Below the pieces are notes generated by a model that did not search any database, was not told the DNA's origin, and saw only the letters and a program-made list of their open reading frames with translations. This document shows positions 11,449 to 22,557 of a stretch of DNA of 64,000 bases, piece by piece. Position numbers and translations under genes: made by a program. Source of the DNA: Alisma plantago-aquatica (Eukaryota > Streptophyta > Magnoliopsida > Alismatales > Alismataceae); the NCBI GenBank assembly GCA_963693085.1, contig OY856409.1:663305591-663369590 (forward strand), in the 5' to 3' direction. Within the stretch, counting starts at the first letter, position 1; the number at the start of each line of letters is the position of its first letter.

Positions 11449-13401
11449 TTATGGGTCCTGAGGATTTAGCATAGCAACCCAAGTCCTATTTCTCTTGGGT
11501 GATTTCCTAAAAGGACAATATGTTGAATAATGATCAATTTCATTACCATGATTACATGATCTCATATACTTGGTACTAGAGGATTCTTCATTGAAAATTG
11601 AAGGTCCTTTGTCTTTATTGTTCCTTTGGCTACTGTCAAGTCCAAGACCATCTCTACTTATTTGTTTGGTACTATGATCTAGGATTTGATTAAGATTCTT
11701 TTTATCATCTAATAATCTTTGCATAGAAGATCTCAAACTATGATTATCATGCATAAGAGGAGTAATAGCAGAAGACAATTGATTCATATTATCTCTAGCA
11801 TGCAAAAGATTGATTTCAAAGCAAAGTACATTGGTCATATAGGAATCTTTATCAATATGAAAAGCAACAACATTATTCTCTCTACTAGTAGAACTAGAAT
11901 AAGATTCAAGGATATTGATCTTAGTAAGAATGAAAGCATTATATTTTTCAAGCAAAGCAATATTAGAAAGATAAACACTATTTTTAGATTATAATCCTTG
12001 CAAAACAGAATCTTTGTTCTCATCTTCAGTTATAAGAACATCAATATTAAACATGAGAGAATTCACAGTATTACTATGATCTTCATTAGAACTAAGCATA
12101 AGAGGTTGAGCTTCTAGAAATCTAATCTTATCAAGAAATCTAACATTTTCAAGTTTAAGAGAGTCTACTTGACTAAGATAAGGTTGTTTTTATCTAGCAA
12201 GAAAATATTAACATGTTCAAAACCATCTTTTTCTACATGCAAATTATCAACAATTCTAGCAAGCTTTTTCTTTTTCTTTTTAGAAGACTTAAGAGATGCA
12301 CGAGTAGCATAAATAATAACAATTAAATATTCTTTATCTAAAGAGTTTAGATTTACCTCATTTGAGTCTTCAATTGTTGAGTCCATGGGAGAAAAGTGGC
12401 ATTCTCCATCTTCACTACAACTTGAGCTAGATTGTTCACTTGATTATTCACTTGAGATTAAGTTGGAGGAGTCACTAGAGCTTGAGTTAGAGGAGTCATT
12501 TGAGCCTTTGTGCCATTTCTCCTTCTTCTTGTTCTTCTCTTCTCTTCTCTTATGATGATGGTTCTTTTCTCCTTGTGGACAATCTTCCTTGAAGTGACCT
12601 TTCTTTCCACATTCAAAGCACTGGGTGAAGGAGGATGACTTGCCTTTGTAGAGTCCACCCTTGGAGTACATGGAATCTTATTCAACTTGAGAGGATGGAG
12701 AAGCTTGACCAAAAATAGCCTCAATTTGTGCTTTGATTTCAGCCTTCATTCTCTTTAGCACTTTCTCTTCTCTTTCTTCTTCATCTTGCTTGTGAAGTTT
12801 GACATAATGGACTTGTAGATTTCCTTTGAGCTCTTCAGTAGGTATATCACCAAGAGACTTTGTTTTTTAAATGGATGTCACCTTGGATTACCACCTCTTG
12901 GGGAGAGTTCTAAGGATCTTTGAGTTGATATCTCCTCTATCGATATGATGACCTAGAACGGAAAGACCATTCACAATGGTGTGGAGCCTTGAGTACATCT
13001 TGGCTACCCTGTCCTCCTTTCCTATATTGAAGTTTTGAAGGAGGCCATTGAACATGTAGACTTTGCTTTCCTTCACTTTCTTAGTCCCTTCATAAGTGAC
13101 ACATAGCTTTCTCCATATCTCATAGGCCATCTCACAATAGGAAATCCAGTTGAACTTAGTGGAGGACATGGGGGCACATAGAATGTTGATGTGTCTTGCA
13201 TTCAAGGTTGCTTTCTTCAAAGTAGACTCATCCCATTCTTATATATTTCTCTTCTATCTTGTATGGAAGGTCCACCATTCTCCATAGCTCAAGACTTGAT
13301 CCTTGGATGTAGTATTGGACCCTTCTCTTCCAATAGAGGAAATTGCTCCCATAAAAGATTAGAATGTTGATGAGGTATCTCCCACCTTGATAATTTCCCA
13401 T
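11449..13401 (-). pseudogene. SIRE-like Gag pseudogene with two zinc knuckles
   Basis: It starts at the ATG ending at 13401 (MGNYQGG..., NFLYWKRRVQYYIQ). After a frameshift near 13250 it continues as EIWRKLCVTYEGTKKVKESK and LPKRW, the UBN2-type capsid domain of copia gags. The first CCHC knuckle is CFECGKKGHFKEDCPQG (about 12570-12620), followed by a Lys-rich and then a Ser/Asp-rich linker. A long coiled-coil-like segment (11955-11600) leads to a second, degraded knuckle (CNHGNEIDHYSTYCPFRKSP). The two-knuckle layout is characteristic of SIRE/Maximus. There are at least five stops or frameshifts (e.g. 12888, 12670, 12444, 12165). Confidence 0.82.
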
Positions 13402-13438
13402 GTTCTCCTACTTGTGGAAGTATGCTTGGAGAAGACCT

Positions 13439-13450
13439 GCTCTGATACCA
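13439..13450 (-). other. Primer binding site, tRNA-Met type
   Basis: TGGTATCAGAGC on the minus strand, 2 bp from the LTR edge at 13453; the usual initiator-tRNA-Met primer site of plant copia elements. Confidence 0.9.
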
Positions 13451-14280
13451 CTTGTTGGATCTAGGATGGGCTTGATGGGGGGGGTGGTGAATAGATATAA
13501 ATGCACTTAAACAAAACTCATTAGATCTTCAAGATATTTCTAGGATAATATGACAAGTATGAACTTTAAGTGCAACTAAAACATACATAACAAGGGGGAG
13601 AGAGAGATTGAATAAGCACAAGAACACAAGCTATGTAGAGTGGTTCCAATCTCCAAACTAGCAGAAAGTCAGTCCACTACCTAGAGAGGTCAAGCTCTAG
13701 GATTTTGCAACCATTGCATACTTATATTCCATTATAAGACATACAATATATAACCTTCCTTTTTCGGGCCAAGGATACCCGACCTTCCCTTAAGGAAAAG
13801 GGAGCCAATAACCTACCAAAGGACTTACCTGTCCATGACCAAGAGTATTGAACCTCTACAAGGACTTATCCACTTTGCAATGAGTCATGCCTTCACAAAG
13901 GGCTTACCCACTCTTACACAAGTCTTCCACCTTGAAGGAATTACCCACTCTTCATGGATCTTGCGCCTTTGACTTCACCTTTTCCAAGGAGAAAATTTCG
14001 CCAATGGAATCATTCCCTTCTTCTTCTTCTTCACCTCTCTTAGCCAAGAGAGAGAATCTTAATATTCATCTTCATGGTAGAAAGAGATATTGGGAGGTGG
14101 AGGAAGTGAGATCCTTACAAGATAATCATGTAGGACTAGCTCTCTTACAAATATCATGCTCACTCTAATGGATGTAGTAAGTGATTAATATTATAGAGAG
14201 GGAGGTTCTTGGTGGCACTCAACTATAATATGGGGACCTTCATAGTGCTTGTATAACCATGGGATGAAGCTCAAGGGGTC

Positions 14281-14289
14281 CTATTTATA
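14281..14289 (-). promoter_or_regulatory. TATA box in 5' LTR of SIRE-like element
   Basis: TATAAATAG on the minus strand, equivalent to 9042-9050. Being in the 5' LTR, it is the box that would have driven this copy. Confidence 0.6.
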
Positions 14290-14423
14290 GTTGGGGATGC
14301 CTACTAGCCAGTAGAAACACTTAAGGATGAATACTAGCCATTTGGGATGTTGCAATGGATTTTTTTAGTTTTGCAATACTCCGACGACTAGAAAGACTTT
14401 TTCTACACTTTCCCTACAATGCG

Positions 14424-14655
14424 ATTGGTCGAGTTTCAATAAAGGTAACTCGACCAATTTCACTATATGAGAAAGCAAATTTGAAAGCATCGGTCGATTT
14501 TATCCTGGATAAAACTCAGTTGATCGCTTAAAATTAGTTTTGCATGTGCAAGGTGTCGATCAAGTTCTGTGTATTGGAAACTCGACCAGACCTATACATT
14601 CTCAAAATGCATCAAGAGTGTAAGTCGAGTTTGTCATAGGAGAAACTCGAATGAA
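14424..14655. repeat. Inverted-repeat array in 5' LTR of SIRE-like element
   Basis: The perfect 12-bp dyad at 14424-14458 has an 11-nt loop. Decayed dyads follow at about 14490-14523 (TCGATTTT/AAAACTCAGTTGA), 14556-14587 (TCAAGTTCT/AAACTCGACC) and 14623-14655 (AGTCGAGTTT/AAACTCGA). The arrangement matches the left LTR. Confidence 0.7.
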
Positions 14656-15006
14656 TAGACACTCTGCGATGTATTTTTGGAAAATGCCATTAGAGTGTTT
14701 AAATATTTGATTTAAGTGCTCCAAATTTTTTCTAAGCTTAATTACTAGTCATACAATCATCACAAGTGTATCACAACATGATTCTAATAGAGATACATCA
14801 TATTCTACAAAAGTGCACTTGCATTGATTTTGACGTCTTTTCTCCTAGTTAGGATGCACAAGTTAGGGCATTTGGAGTGTGTCTATACCTAATCTAAAAT
14901 CACTCAAGTAGAAACATTATACACAAATAAGTGGAATGGTTAGTCATCATCCAAATAAGGGTTTAATAAAATTAGACGTTGAGTCAACATTAACCTTGAG
15001 TCAACA

Positions 15007-15543
15007 CTGATGTCTTGTGTGCTTTGAGCATCACGAGCATGTATCAGTCAAATATTGGTTAAGGTCACTGGACTGCCGTAAAGAACATTCTTAATTACTT
15101 GAGAAGAACTAAGGATAAATTTCTTGTTTATGGTGGTGAGGAAGAGTTGTTTGTAAAGAGTTACACCAACACAAGCTTCCAAACTGATAAATATGATTAT
15201 TGATCACAATCCATATTTGGATTTTCCCTAACAATGGAGTTGTAACCTGGAAAAGTTCCAAGTAAGAGATAACTTCTGATTTTACAACAAAAGCCAAGTA
15301 CATTGCTACTTCTAACACAACAAAAGAAGTTGTATGGATCAAGAATTTCATTAATAAACTTGGGATGGTTACAACCATTGACGACACATTAGAGTTATAC
15401 TATGACAACAATGGAGATATTACACAAGCCAAGTAACCCAAATCACATAAACATTCCAAGAACATACTTTAGCATTTCATGTCATACAAGAGATCATACA
15501 ATAAGGAGATGTGAAGATTTGTAGAGTACCGACTAAGAGCAAT
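15007..15543 (+). pseudogene. Copia RNase H remnant (copy 1)
   Basis: It resumes the host copia reading after the SIRE-like insertion: a tract equivalent to ALSITSMYQSNIG, NILNYLRRTKDKFLVYGG, EEELFVKSYTNTSFQTDKYD and, across frameshifts, the ELYYDNNG and SKNILAFHVIQE-type RNase H segments. It ends VPTKSN at 15543, where a gypsy element was inserted. The next codons (VADPLTKA) are found at 20468. RNase H would remove the RNA template. Multiple stops are present. Confidence 0.78.
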
Positions 15544-18358
15544 TGTCACGGAACCGTTCTTACCCCAATCCTGATCCTACTACCTAGACAGTGGTAAAGG
15601 GATTGAAGCGCCCATCCCTGAGTGGCCCGATAGGATCTATCACACTGGCATATACAATAAGAAACAATAACTCAAAAAATGGATATATAAAGAACATACT
15701 AATTTTCCAATATATCCTTGTCATCAGACTATGTAGAGTGAGGAAGCTATCTTATTCAGTATTCCATTTGTATTGCCTAAAATCAAGAAAATCGAGACAC
15801 AATCATGCAATTGTACGGTACGCTATCAAAATCAAGTAAAGTAGTTTATAAGAAAATAAGTGTACTTGGCAGGAATTATATTTTGAAAGTATAATAAGCA
15901 ATTTTGCAAGAACCAAGAGTTATTCGACAAGTTTTTCAAGTGATTCGATTTTTATTACGAGTTCCCATTATGCTATAATTCGAGAAGCATGCTTATATAT
16001 TTTTGTATGACTTTATTGACCCAACGTGATGGGGGAAGTCACTGAGCTCCTTCTCTCCATATGAGGTAGGAGGCCAATGTACAAGTCCCACCTCTCGATG
16101 GGGGGGGTTACTTGCACCCAATATCAACATTATCAACATTATCATCATTATCAATATACGGGAAATCATAATGGGCATGCAATTTATGTTTTCATGTTTT
16201 TCAAAATATAGTATAGAAACACAGAAGACTAATCATAGGGAACAGTAGCTCATCCAAGTAAATAGCCAAGTATATAGTCAAGAGATACATAAAAGTATCT
16301 TCAATACAATCAAGGACTTATATAATAGCATACCTTTCACCGAGGATTTTGAGTATAGATCAATATCTGAGTCAATAGGTCAACCCTTCGAGTCAGATCC
16401 TAAATCATCAAGATTGGATAAAGGGTCAAGATCATAGTTTTAAAGAATCATGCTTCACTATTCGAGATTAGGGTTACATTTTCCTATCTCTACCATAGGG
16501 TTAGGTCATCAACAATATTTCTAAATGTCTAACAATTATTCAAGTATCGAGCATGTTTCAAGAATGGATGACCTACCTAGGTATATTTAGGAACACATGT
16601 CAACCCTAATTATTATCATCATCATTCAAATCTCTATATCATTTTCAATATGAAATAGTATCACTGGACTCAAAATTAGATCAGGGAGATTCATGGGTCA
16701 GACATATGATTAAGGGGTTTGCAAGATAAAGGTCAGTCATCATCATATCAAGAGTAATCCTTACTTCAATGTAAATGATTCATATTCCAGGGTAATGAGT
16801 TAAGAAGATTAGATATAATTTTTATTTTTTCAAATTTGATTTGGTGTCTCAATATGATCATTAGAATCAGGAACTAGGGTTTCCCAAAGATGGAACTAAG
16901 ATTAGAGTCGTAAATTAAAACATTATGAGTAATAGATCAAAACTAGGGATAACGATGAGGTTCACAAGGAATTAGACTATGCAAGTATTTTTATTGCATC
17001 CATTAGATTTTTCTAATCAAGATTGATTATTTACTTGTAATTTTTGGAGCTAAGACGCATTAGATACGATTAAAACAAGATCTGATAATTTAATTGAATA
17101 TTCGAGTGGAGAGGAGGTATAAAAACACCTAAAAAGGACAGTCGAGGAAAAAATATAGACCGTTGATCTAGAGCTGGATGTCTGTGATGGCATGCTTCCT
17201 GAATAGGTGAGCATGTCTCAATTTCCAAGCTCGAGTTGTCAGATCGTGATCGGAGGGATGTGACTCTTCGTGAGCTGGGCCCTTGGATCGAGATCTTGTG
17301 GCTCTTGGTCATCATCCTAGCTGAGTCGCAATCTCCATGGGGGTGGCGGTGCTATGGCAGAGAGTATTGCTAGCTTGGAGGAGAACTGGTGGAACAGGAG
17401 GCGAGGAAGGTGGCGAGTAGGCCGGTCGAGTTTGCTACGACCCCACGAACTGGATGGGGTCCATAGAATAGGGAGAGGAGGCAAGGAGCATGGACGCCCA
17501 ATCTAGGCTTCGCGGTGGTGCCGAACAATAGAAGGGGGTCGGGGATGCAAAATAGGGGCATTTGGGATCAAGATGGTGATCAATAGAAGGCCCTCTAGCA
17601 ATGTGGAGTGAAGGTCATCCTTGGGGTTTGCTTTTATAGCACCGAGGGTAGATCTTAGGGCTAACTGAGGTTGGGGAAGCAACCATGGCCGCCGAAGAGA
17701 GAAGGGAAGGCAAGGGACTTGCTGGGAGGGAGTAACAGCCCAAAATAGGTTGTCAAACTAGGGCTCGTTGAGCGCCAAATCGTGAGGAGACCATTTTGGC
17801 TCGATTAGAAATTTGAATCGGGGCTGTAGGTGGGTGATAGGGTGTCTTGCTCCTCACTGACTCCTCCCCATTGATTGCGGGAGGTAGGAGACAACCCATC
17901 GGTCATTAGATTTGTTTGTGATCCATGTGGGTCAGATCCAAGGGCTATGAATCACCCCTGATCATTTTACACAGATTGCTGACATGGAAAAGGCCAATTA
18001 AAAGGAAAATTAAAGGATTTTCAACACATTAATTTCAAGAAATCATAGAAAATCGTAGGAATGTCCAACTGTTATCAAATTTGGACCACAACTTCAAAAA
18101 AACGTGGAGAACCTTAAGAAAAATTTGAGAACAAAAAGATGAAGTTTGATTGACCAATTTTCTTATTTCGACAAAGTGATCAATGAATCCAATTTGTGGT
18201 GTTATAATGTCTATATAATTCACATTGATCACCATATTTCTATATTGAGTATAAATATTGATTATGAAGATAAGAAAAATAATTTGGCACCATGAGTGAG
18301 CATAAGGAGGGTGAAATTGGAATTAGTTCATATTAATGCTGAATTTCACTTTGTCACA
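15544..18358 (-). repeat. Complete 3' LTR of the gypsy deletion derivative
   Basis: About 2.8 kb; plus-strand ends are TGTCACGGAACCG and CTTTGTCACA. From about 16400 onward it aligns with 18498-20462. A GC-rich stretch (17150-17900) gives spurious antisense frames. A TATAAAAG box is at 17631-17638 (minus). No gene is supported inside. Confidence 0.8.
17631..17638 (-). promoter_or_regulatory. TATA box (TATAAAAG) in gypsy LTR
   Basis: TATAAAAG on the minus strand; conserved at 19735-19742 in the truncated LTR. Confidence 0.5.
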
Positions 18359-18371
18359 TCCTTCCCTCCTT
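18359..18371 (-). other. Polypurine tract of gypsy deletion derivative
   Basis: Minus strand AAGGAGGGAAGGA directly 5' of the LTR start TGTGACAAAG; the standard plus-strand primer position. Confidence 0.75.
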
Positions 18372-18497
18372 AAAAAGGAATTTTGTCCCCAAAATTCAAA
18401 ACAACCTCAAAATCGAGAATATTAAAAATCCAAGTCATATCCTCAAATATTGGAGTGTCCTCAACTATCTAATCAAAATTATATCTCAAAGTTCAAG

Positions 18498-20462
18498 TCA
18501 TATCCTAAATCATCAAGATTGGATCAAGGGTCAAGATCATAGTTTTAAAGAATCATGCTTCACTATTTAAGATTAGGGTTACATTTTCCTATCTCTACCT
18601 TAGGGTTAGGCCATCAACAATATTTCCAAATGTCTAACATTTATTCAAGTATCGAGCATGTTTCGAGAATGGATGACCTACCTAGGTATATTTAGGAACA
18701 CATGCCAACCCTAATTATTATCATCATCATTCAAATCTCTAGATCATTTTCAATATGAAATATTATCATTGGACTCAAAATTAGACCAGGGAGATTCATA
18801 TGTCAGACATATGATTAAGGGGTTTGCAAGATGAAGGTCAATCATCATCATATCAAGAGTAATCCTTACTTCAATGTAAATGATTCATATTCCAGGGTAT
18901 TGAGTTAAGAAGATTAGATCTAACTCTTATTTTGTCCAATTTGATTTGGTGTCTCAATATGATCATTAGAATCAGGAACTAGGATTTCTCAAAGAATAAA
19001 ATAAGATTAGAGTTGTTAATTAAAACATTATGAGAAAGAGATAAAAACTAGGTATAAAGATGAGGTTCAAAAGAAATTAGACTATTAAAGTATTTTTATT
19101 GCATCCATTAGATTTTTCTGATCAAGATTGACTATTTACATGTAATTTTTGGAGCTAAGATGCATTAGATACGATTAAAACAAGATCTGACAATTTAATT
19201 GAATATTCAAGTGGAGAGGAGGTATAAAATATCTAAAAAGGACAGTCGAGGAAAAAATATAGGCCGTTGATCGAAAGTTGGACACCCGTGATGGCACACT
19301 TCGTGAACAGGTGAGCAGGTCTCAATTTCCAAGCTTGGGTCGTCGGATCGTGATCGGAGGGATGTGACTCTTCGTGAGTTGGGCCCTTGGATCGGGATCT
19401 TGCGGCTCTTGGTCATCATCCCAGCCGAGTCACAATCTCCATGGGGGTGGCAGTTCCATGGCAAAGAGGATCGCCAGCGTGGAGGAGAACTGGTGTAGGA
19501 GGAGGCGAGGAAGGCGGCGAGTAGGTCGGCCGAGTTTGCTATGGCCCCGCGAACTGGATGGGGGCCATAGAGTAGGGAGAGGAGGAGAGGACAATGGATG
19601 CCCGATCTGGGCTTCGCAGTGGCGCCGAACAGTAGAAGGGGGTCGGGGATGCAAAATAGGGGCATTTGAGATCAAGATGGTGATCAATAGCAGGCCCTCT
19701 AGCAATGTGGAGTGAAGGTCATCCTTGGGGGTTGCTTTTATAACACCGAGGGTAGATCTTAGGGCCAACCGAGGTTGGGGCAGCAACCATGGCCGCTGAA
19801 GAGAGAAGGGAAGGCGAGAGACTCACTGGGAGGGAGTAATGGCCCAAAAAAGGTTGTCAAACTAGGGCTTGTTGAGCGCCAAATTGTGAGGAGACCATTT
19901 TGGCTTGATTAGAAATTTGAATCGGGGCCGTAGGCGGGTGATAGGGTGTCTCACTCCTCATTGACTCCTCCCCGTTGATTGCGGGAGGTAGGAGACAACC
20001 CATCGGCCATCATATTTGGCTACGATCCGTGTGGGTCAGATCTAAGGGCTATGAATCACCCCTGATTGTTTGCCACAGATGACTGACATGGAAAAGGCCA
20101 ATTAAAAGGAAAATCAAAGGATTTTAAACACATTAATTTCGAGAAATCATAGAAAATCGTAGTAATGTCCAATTGTTCTCAAATTTGGACCACAAATTCA
20201 CAAAATGTGGAGAACCTTTACAAAAATTTTGAGAGAAAAAAGATGAAGTTTAATTGACCAGTTTGCTTCTTTGGACAAAGTGATCAATGAATCCAATTTG
20301 TGGTGTTATAATGCCTATATAATTCACATTGGTCACCATATTTCTATTTTGAATATAAATATTGATTATGAAGTTAAGAAAAATGATTTGGAACCATGAG
20401 TGAGAATAAGGAGGGTGAAATTGGAATTAGTTCATATTAATGCTAAATTTCACTTTGTCACA
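18498..20462 (-). repeat. Truncated 5' LTR of the gypsy deletion derivative
   Basis: It matches about 16400-18358 but lacks the outer 850 bp of the left part. The deletion therefore ran from inside this LTR through gag-pol to just before the polypurine tract. It retains a TATA box at 19735-19742 (minus). Frames within 19207-19786 are LTR shadows. Confidence 0.8.
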
Positions 20463-20496
20463 ACAATGTTGCTGACCCACTGACAAAAGCAATATC
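20463..20496 (+). pseudogene. Last codons of copia RNase H (copy 1)
   Basis: After the target duplication acaat, the sequence encodes VADPLTKAIS, the conserved C-terminal copia motif. It is in register with VPTKSN ending at 15543. The LTR starts at 20497 immediately after. Confidence 0.75.
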
Positions 20497-21579
20497 TGTT
20501 CGTATGTATGCCCATAGAGCCTCATATAATGATTGTAATAGGGCATTAGATACCCGATTTGATTATGATAAAGGTAATTCTATCTATTAGTTTGTCTCAG
20601 TAATGAGATGATGACACATACATAAGTAGATGTCTAAAGAATCATGTTACTCGATGACATGTCTTTAGGTTGAGGACCTAAACAATGAGATCATATATAT
20701 GATAAGAGTACACCCATTCTTGTTATGTCCTTAGTCAGATATTATTTTAGAAGCAAAAATAAAACTATAATACATAAGACTAGAGTGTGTGTTGACCGAT
20801 GAAAAAATCTCATTAGTTATGATATGTGATATCAAGTCAAATACATAGGTACTTATTATAGAAAAATGTATCAGACAGACCCACCTTGAGAGTGATAGAT
20901 GGAAACCATTGTATGGTAGTTTGAATCAAATCTCACAGGGATAGTGGTGATTGTGGTTCTTACACTCGTCACATGTCATTCATTGTACTTAGAAATCATC
21001 CAACATGACCCTGAATAAGGGTTGCCATTAAGGTGATGCTCAAGTACATTGTAACACATGGGGATTGAGTGTGAGTCATGTAGATGAGATTTGTCCCTCT
21101 CACAGGAGATTCATATCCATGCCACTTGATAAGAGAGACTGAGAAATATATGTCCATACTTATGTGATTCAATATGTGATATGTGAACTCACACACATCT
21201 CAGACAGTCTGCTCCAGTTCAAGGAACATGGATTGAACATTGAGAGGAATGACGATTCCATGCCTCAAGTTCAATTCACATATCAGAGACAAAGGAACTA
21301 TACAATCATTGTAATACTAATCATGGATTTTAGGTTGAATTTGTTCTCCAACTTTCTAAATTACTTAGGTAGTAATGATGTGTTGCTAGATACTGTTCAT
21401 TCCTTGTGATGTCATAAATCGGTTATGAACATTCATTACCAACGCAACCTGGGATCTATAGGATCACACACATAGGATGCACTTGGAATAGGAGTTTACT
21501 CATGAATGATGTTTTGACTTGATTATTAAAGTATTTAGGTATTCAATATAAATAAGAGAGGTTGCAAGTTGACTGATTG

Positions 21580-21800
21580 GACTGTAAAATGACCGGTTCA
21601 AGTGTTGAACCAATTGATTCAAGTGTTAGGTCAATACAAACAACAATTAGCTGAATATTTGCTTGAGTTGGACATGTGAGATGACCATTTCACAAGTGAA
21701 ATGACAATTTCATGTATGAAACAACCATTTCATGACATGAAACAACCGTTTCATGAAGTGAAATGTTCAGTTCATCATCTTGATCATTTGGTTTAATGTT
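21580..21800. repeat. Dyad arrays in copia LTR 1 (GGTTCAAGTGTTGAACC; TTTCATG..ATGAAA)
   Basis: ACCGGTTCAAGTGTTGAACC (about 21592-21611) is an inverted repeat. At 21686-21767 a run of dyads at roughly 20-bp spacing follows: CATTTCACAAGTGAAATG (21686-21703), TTTCATGTATGAAA (21708-21721), TTTCATGACATGAAA (about 21728-21742) and GTTTCATGAAGTGAAAT. Related but diverged copies are in LTR 2 (42195-42500). Confidence 0.75.
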
Positions 21801-22023
21801 CAATTCGATTGGATCAAGGATTGATGCTGATGTCATGATTGTGCATTAATCAAATATTAAAATCCAATATGTTTGCAAATAGGAAACATGTTGAATCAAC
21901 AGGTTCACCCCTGAACTAACATGTTGGACCATGAACTGACTGGTTCACCATTCACATGTTCCAGAAAATTCATAAAAAAACTATCTCTTCGACTCCCAGA
22001 TGGACTTGAAACCCTAGCCGTCC

Positions 22024-22032
22024 TATAAATAG
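22024..22032 (+). promoter_or_regulatory. TATA box in copia LTR 1
   Basis: TATAAATAG, placed downstream of the dyad arrays, so the arrays lie in U3. Conserved at 42566-42574. Confidence 0.65.
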
Positions 22033-22545
22033 AGGGGTACTGGGGGGATTCCCAGACACAACAATAAGATCTAACAATGTTTGTCCTCTCTGGTTGTGGT
22101 AACCAAAGAGCCCAGAGCAAGTCCTACCTATAAAAGGGAGGGATAACAAGGGAGATACAATTGTGAGATAGTAGATCAACTCTAGCAGGTTGACACTCAA
22201 AGGGACAACTCCTTCCCTTTGGCTTTGGTAGCGTGACATGGAGTTCCCAGTGGTCCACATGGACTACTCTAGAGGTGAGGAGGCACTTTCCCTGCTATGA
22301 GGACATCATCAACTTCCATCTGTGGTGATCAACCAGGAGGTCTCCGCCGCCAACTGTCCAAGTGTGACTTGCAAAAGAAGCACAATGTTGTAAGAGTAGT
22401 CGATGGACCTGCTCCAAGACCAGGTATATTTGTTTCTACATTCCTTCCTAGATACATTATATTTGATGTGATCTTGTTGATTAGGAAATCATGCATTAAT
22501 TTTTTTGTTTCCGCTACCTTATTTGTCACCCCAATTTAGAAATTA

Positions 22546-22557
22546 TGGTATCAGAGC
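22546..22557 (+). other. Primer binding site, tRNA-Met type (copia internal region 2)
   Basis: An exact TGGTATCAGAGC, a few bases after LTR 1. This shows LTR 1 acts as 5' LTR for the internal region to its right. Confidence 0.9.

Larger units (their letters stand above)
8218..15006 (-). mobile_element. Non-autonomous SIRE-like Ty1/copia element (gag only)
   Basis: Two LTRs of about 1.55 kb (8218-9768 and 13453-15006) both begin TGTTGGATCTAGGATGGGCT and end TTGAGTCAACA on the plus strand. A TGGTATCAGAGC primer site (13439-13450, minus strand) and a GGGGGAG polypurine tract (9769-9786) fix minus orientation. The internal region is only about 3.7 kb and holds gag with two zinc knuckles. No protease, integrase, RT or RNase H is detectable. 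The flanks ccaat (8213-8217) and ctgat (15007-15011) are a decayed target duplication, and the copia RT/RNase H host reading continues across it. Confidence 0.88.
13453..15006 (-). repeat. 5' LTR of the gag-only SIRE-like element
   Basis: Partner of 8218-9768. It carries the TATA box at 14281-14289 (minus) and the dyad array at 14424-14655. The first dyad here is perfect: ATTGGTCGAGTT (14424-14435) against AACTCGACCAAT (14447-14458). The equivalent left-LTR dyad has decayed. Confidence 0.88.
15544..20462 (-). mobile_element. Ty3/gypsy deletion derivative (two LTRs, almost no internal region)
   Basis: A complete LTR (15544-18358) and a truncated LTR (about 18498-20462) lie in the same orientation, separated by only about 140 bp. 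The small internal part retains the minus-strand end of a gypsy pol (codons for NFGDK) and an AAGGAGGGAAGGA polypurine tract, like Tekay/Del chromoviruses. Minus-strand LTRs start TGTGACAAAGTG. Flanks gcaat (15539-15543) and acaat (20463-20467) are the 5-bp target duplication with one mismatch. Primer site, gag and nearly all of pol are deleted. Confidence 0.82.
4534..20496 (+). mobile_element. Ty1/copia internal region 1, interrupted by two insertions
   Basis: The internal region reads gag (about 4960-5580), zinc-finger and protease (5640-6076), integrase (6210-7075), reverse transcriptase (7200-8217), then, after an inserted element, RNase H (15007-15543) and, after a second insertion, the last RNase H codons (20468-20496). 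The order PR-IN-RT-RH identifies Ty1/copia. It leads straight into an LTR at 20497. All genes are decayed. Confidence 0.85.
20497..22540 (+). repeat. Copia array LTR 1 (shared between internal regions 1 and 2)
   Basis: It begins TGTTCGTATGTATGCCC and ends just before the primer site at 22546. It aligns along its length with 41002-43083 (identical blocks such as GATGATGACACATACATAAGTA and ACATGGATTGAACATT). It carries TATAAATAG at 22024-22032. It is preceded by the 3' end of one internal region and followed by the primer site of another. The interior frames are not genes. Confidence 0.83.

Noticed and set aside
15549..18370. Stand-alone host gene in the GC-rich block near 17150-17900
   Set aside because: The block is repeated at 19250-19990 within a second LTR copy, so it is part of the retrotransposon.
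19207..19786. Long overlapping frames on both strands (152, 113 and 118 residues)
   Set aside because: They lie wholly in the GC-rich part of a gypsy LTR; the equivalent region of the complete LTR (17070-17561) has the frame broken, and composition alone explains them.
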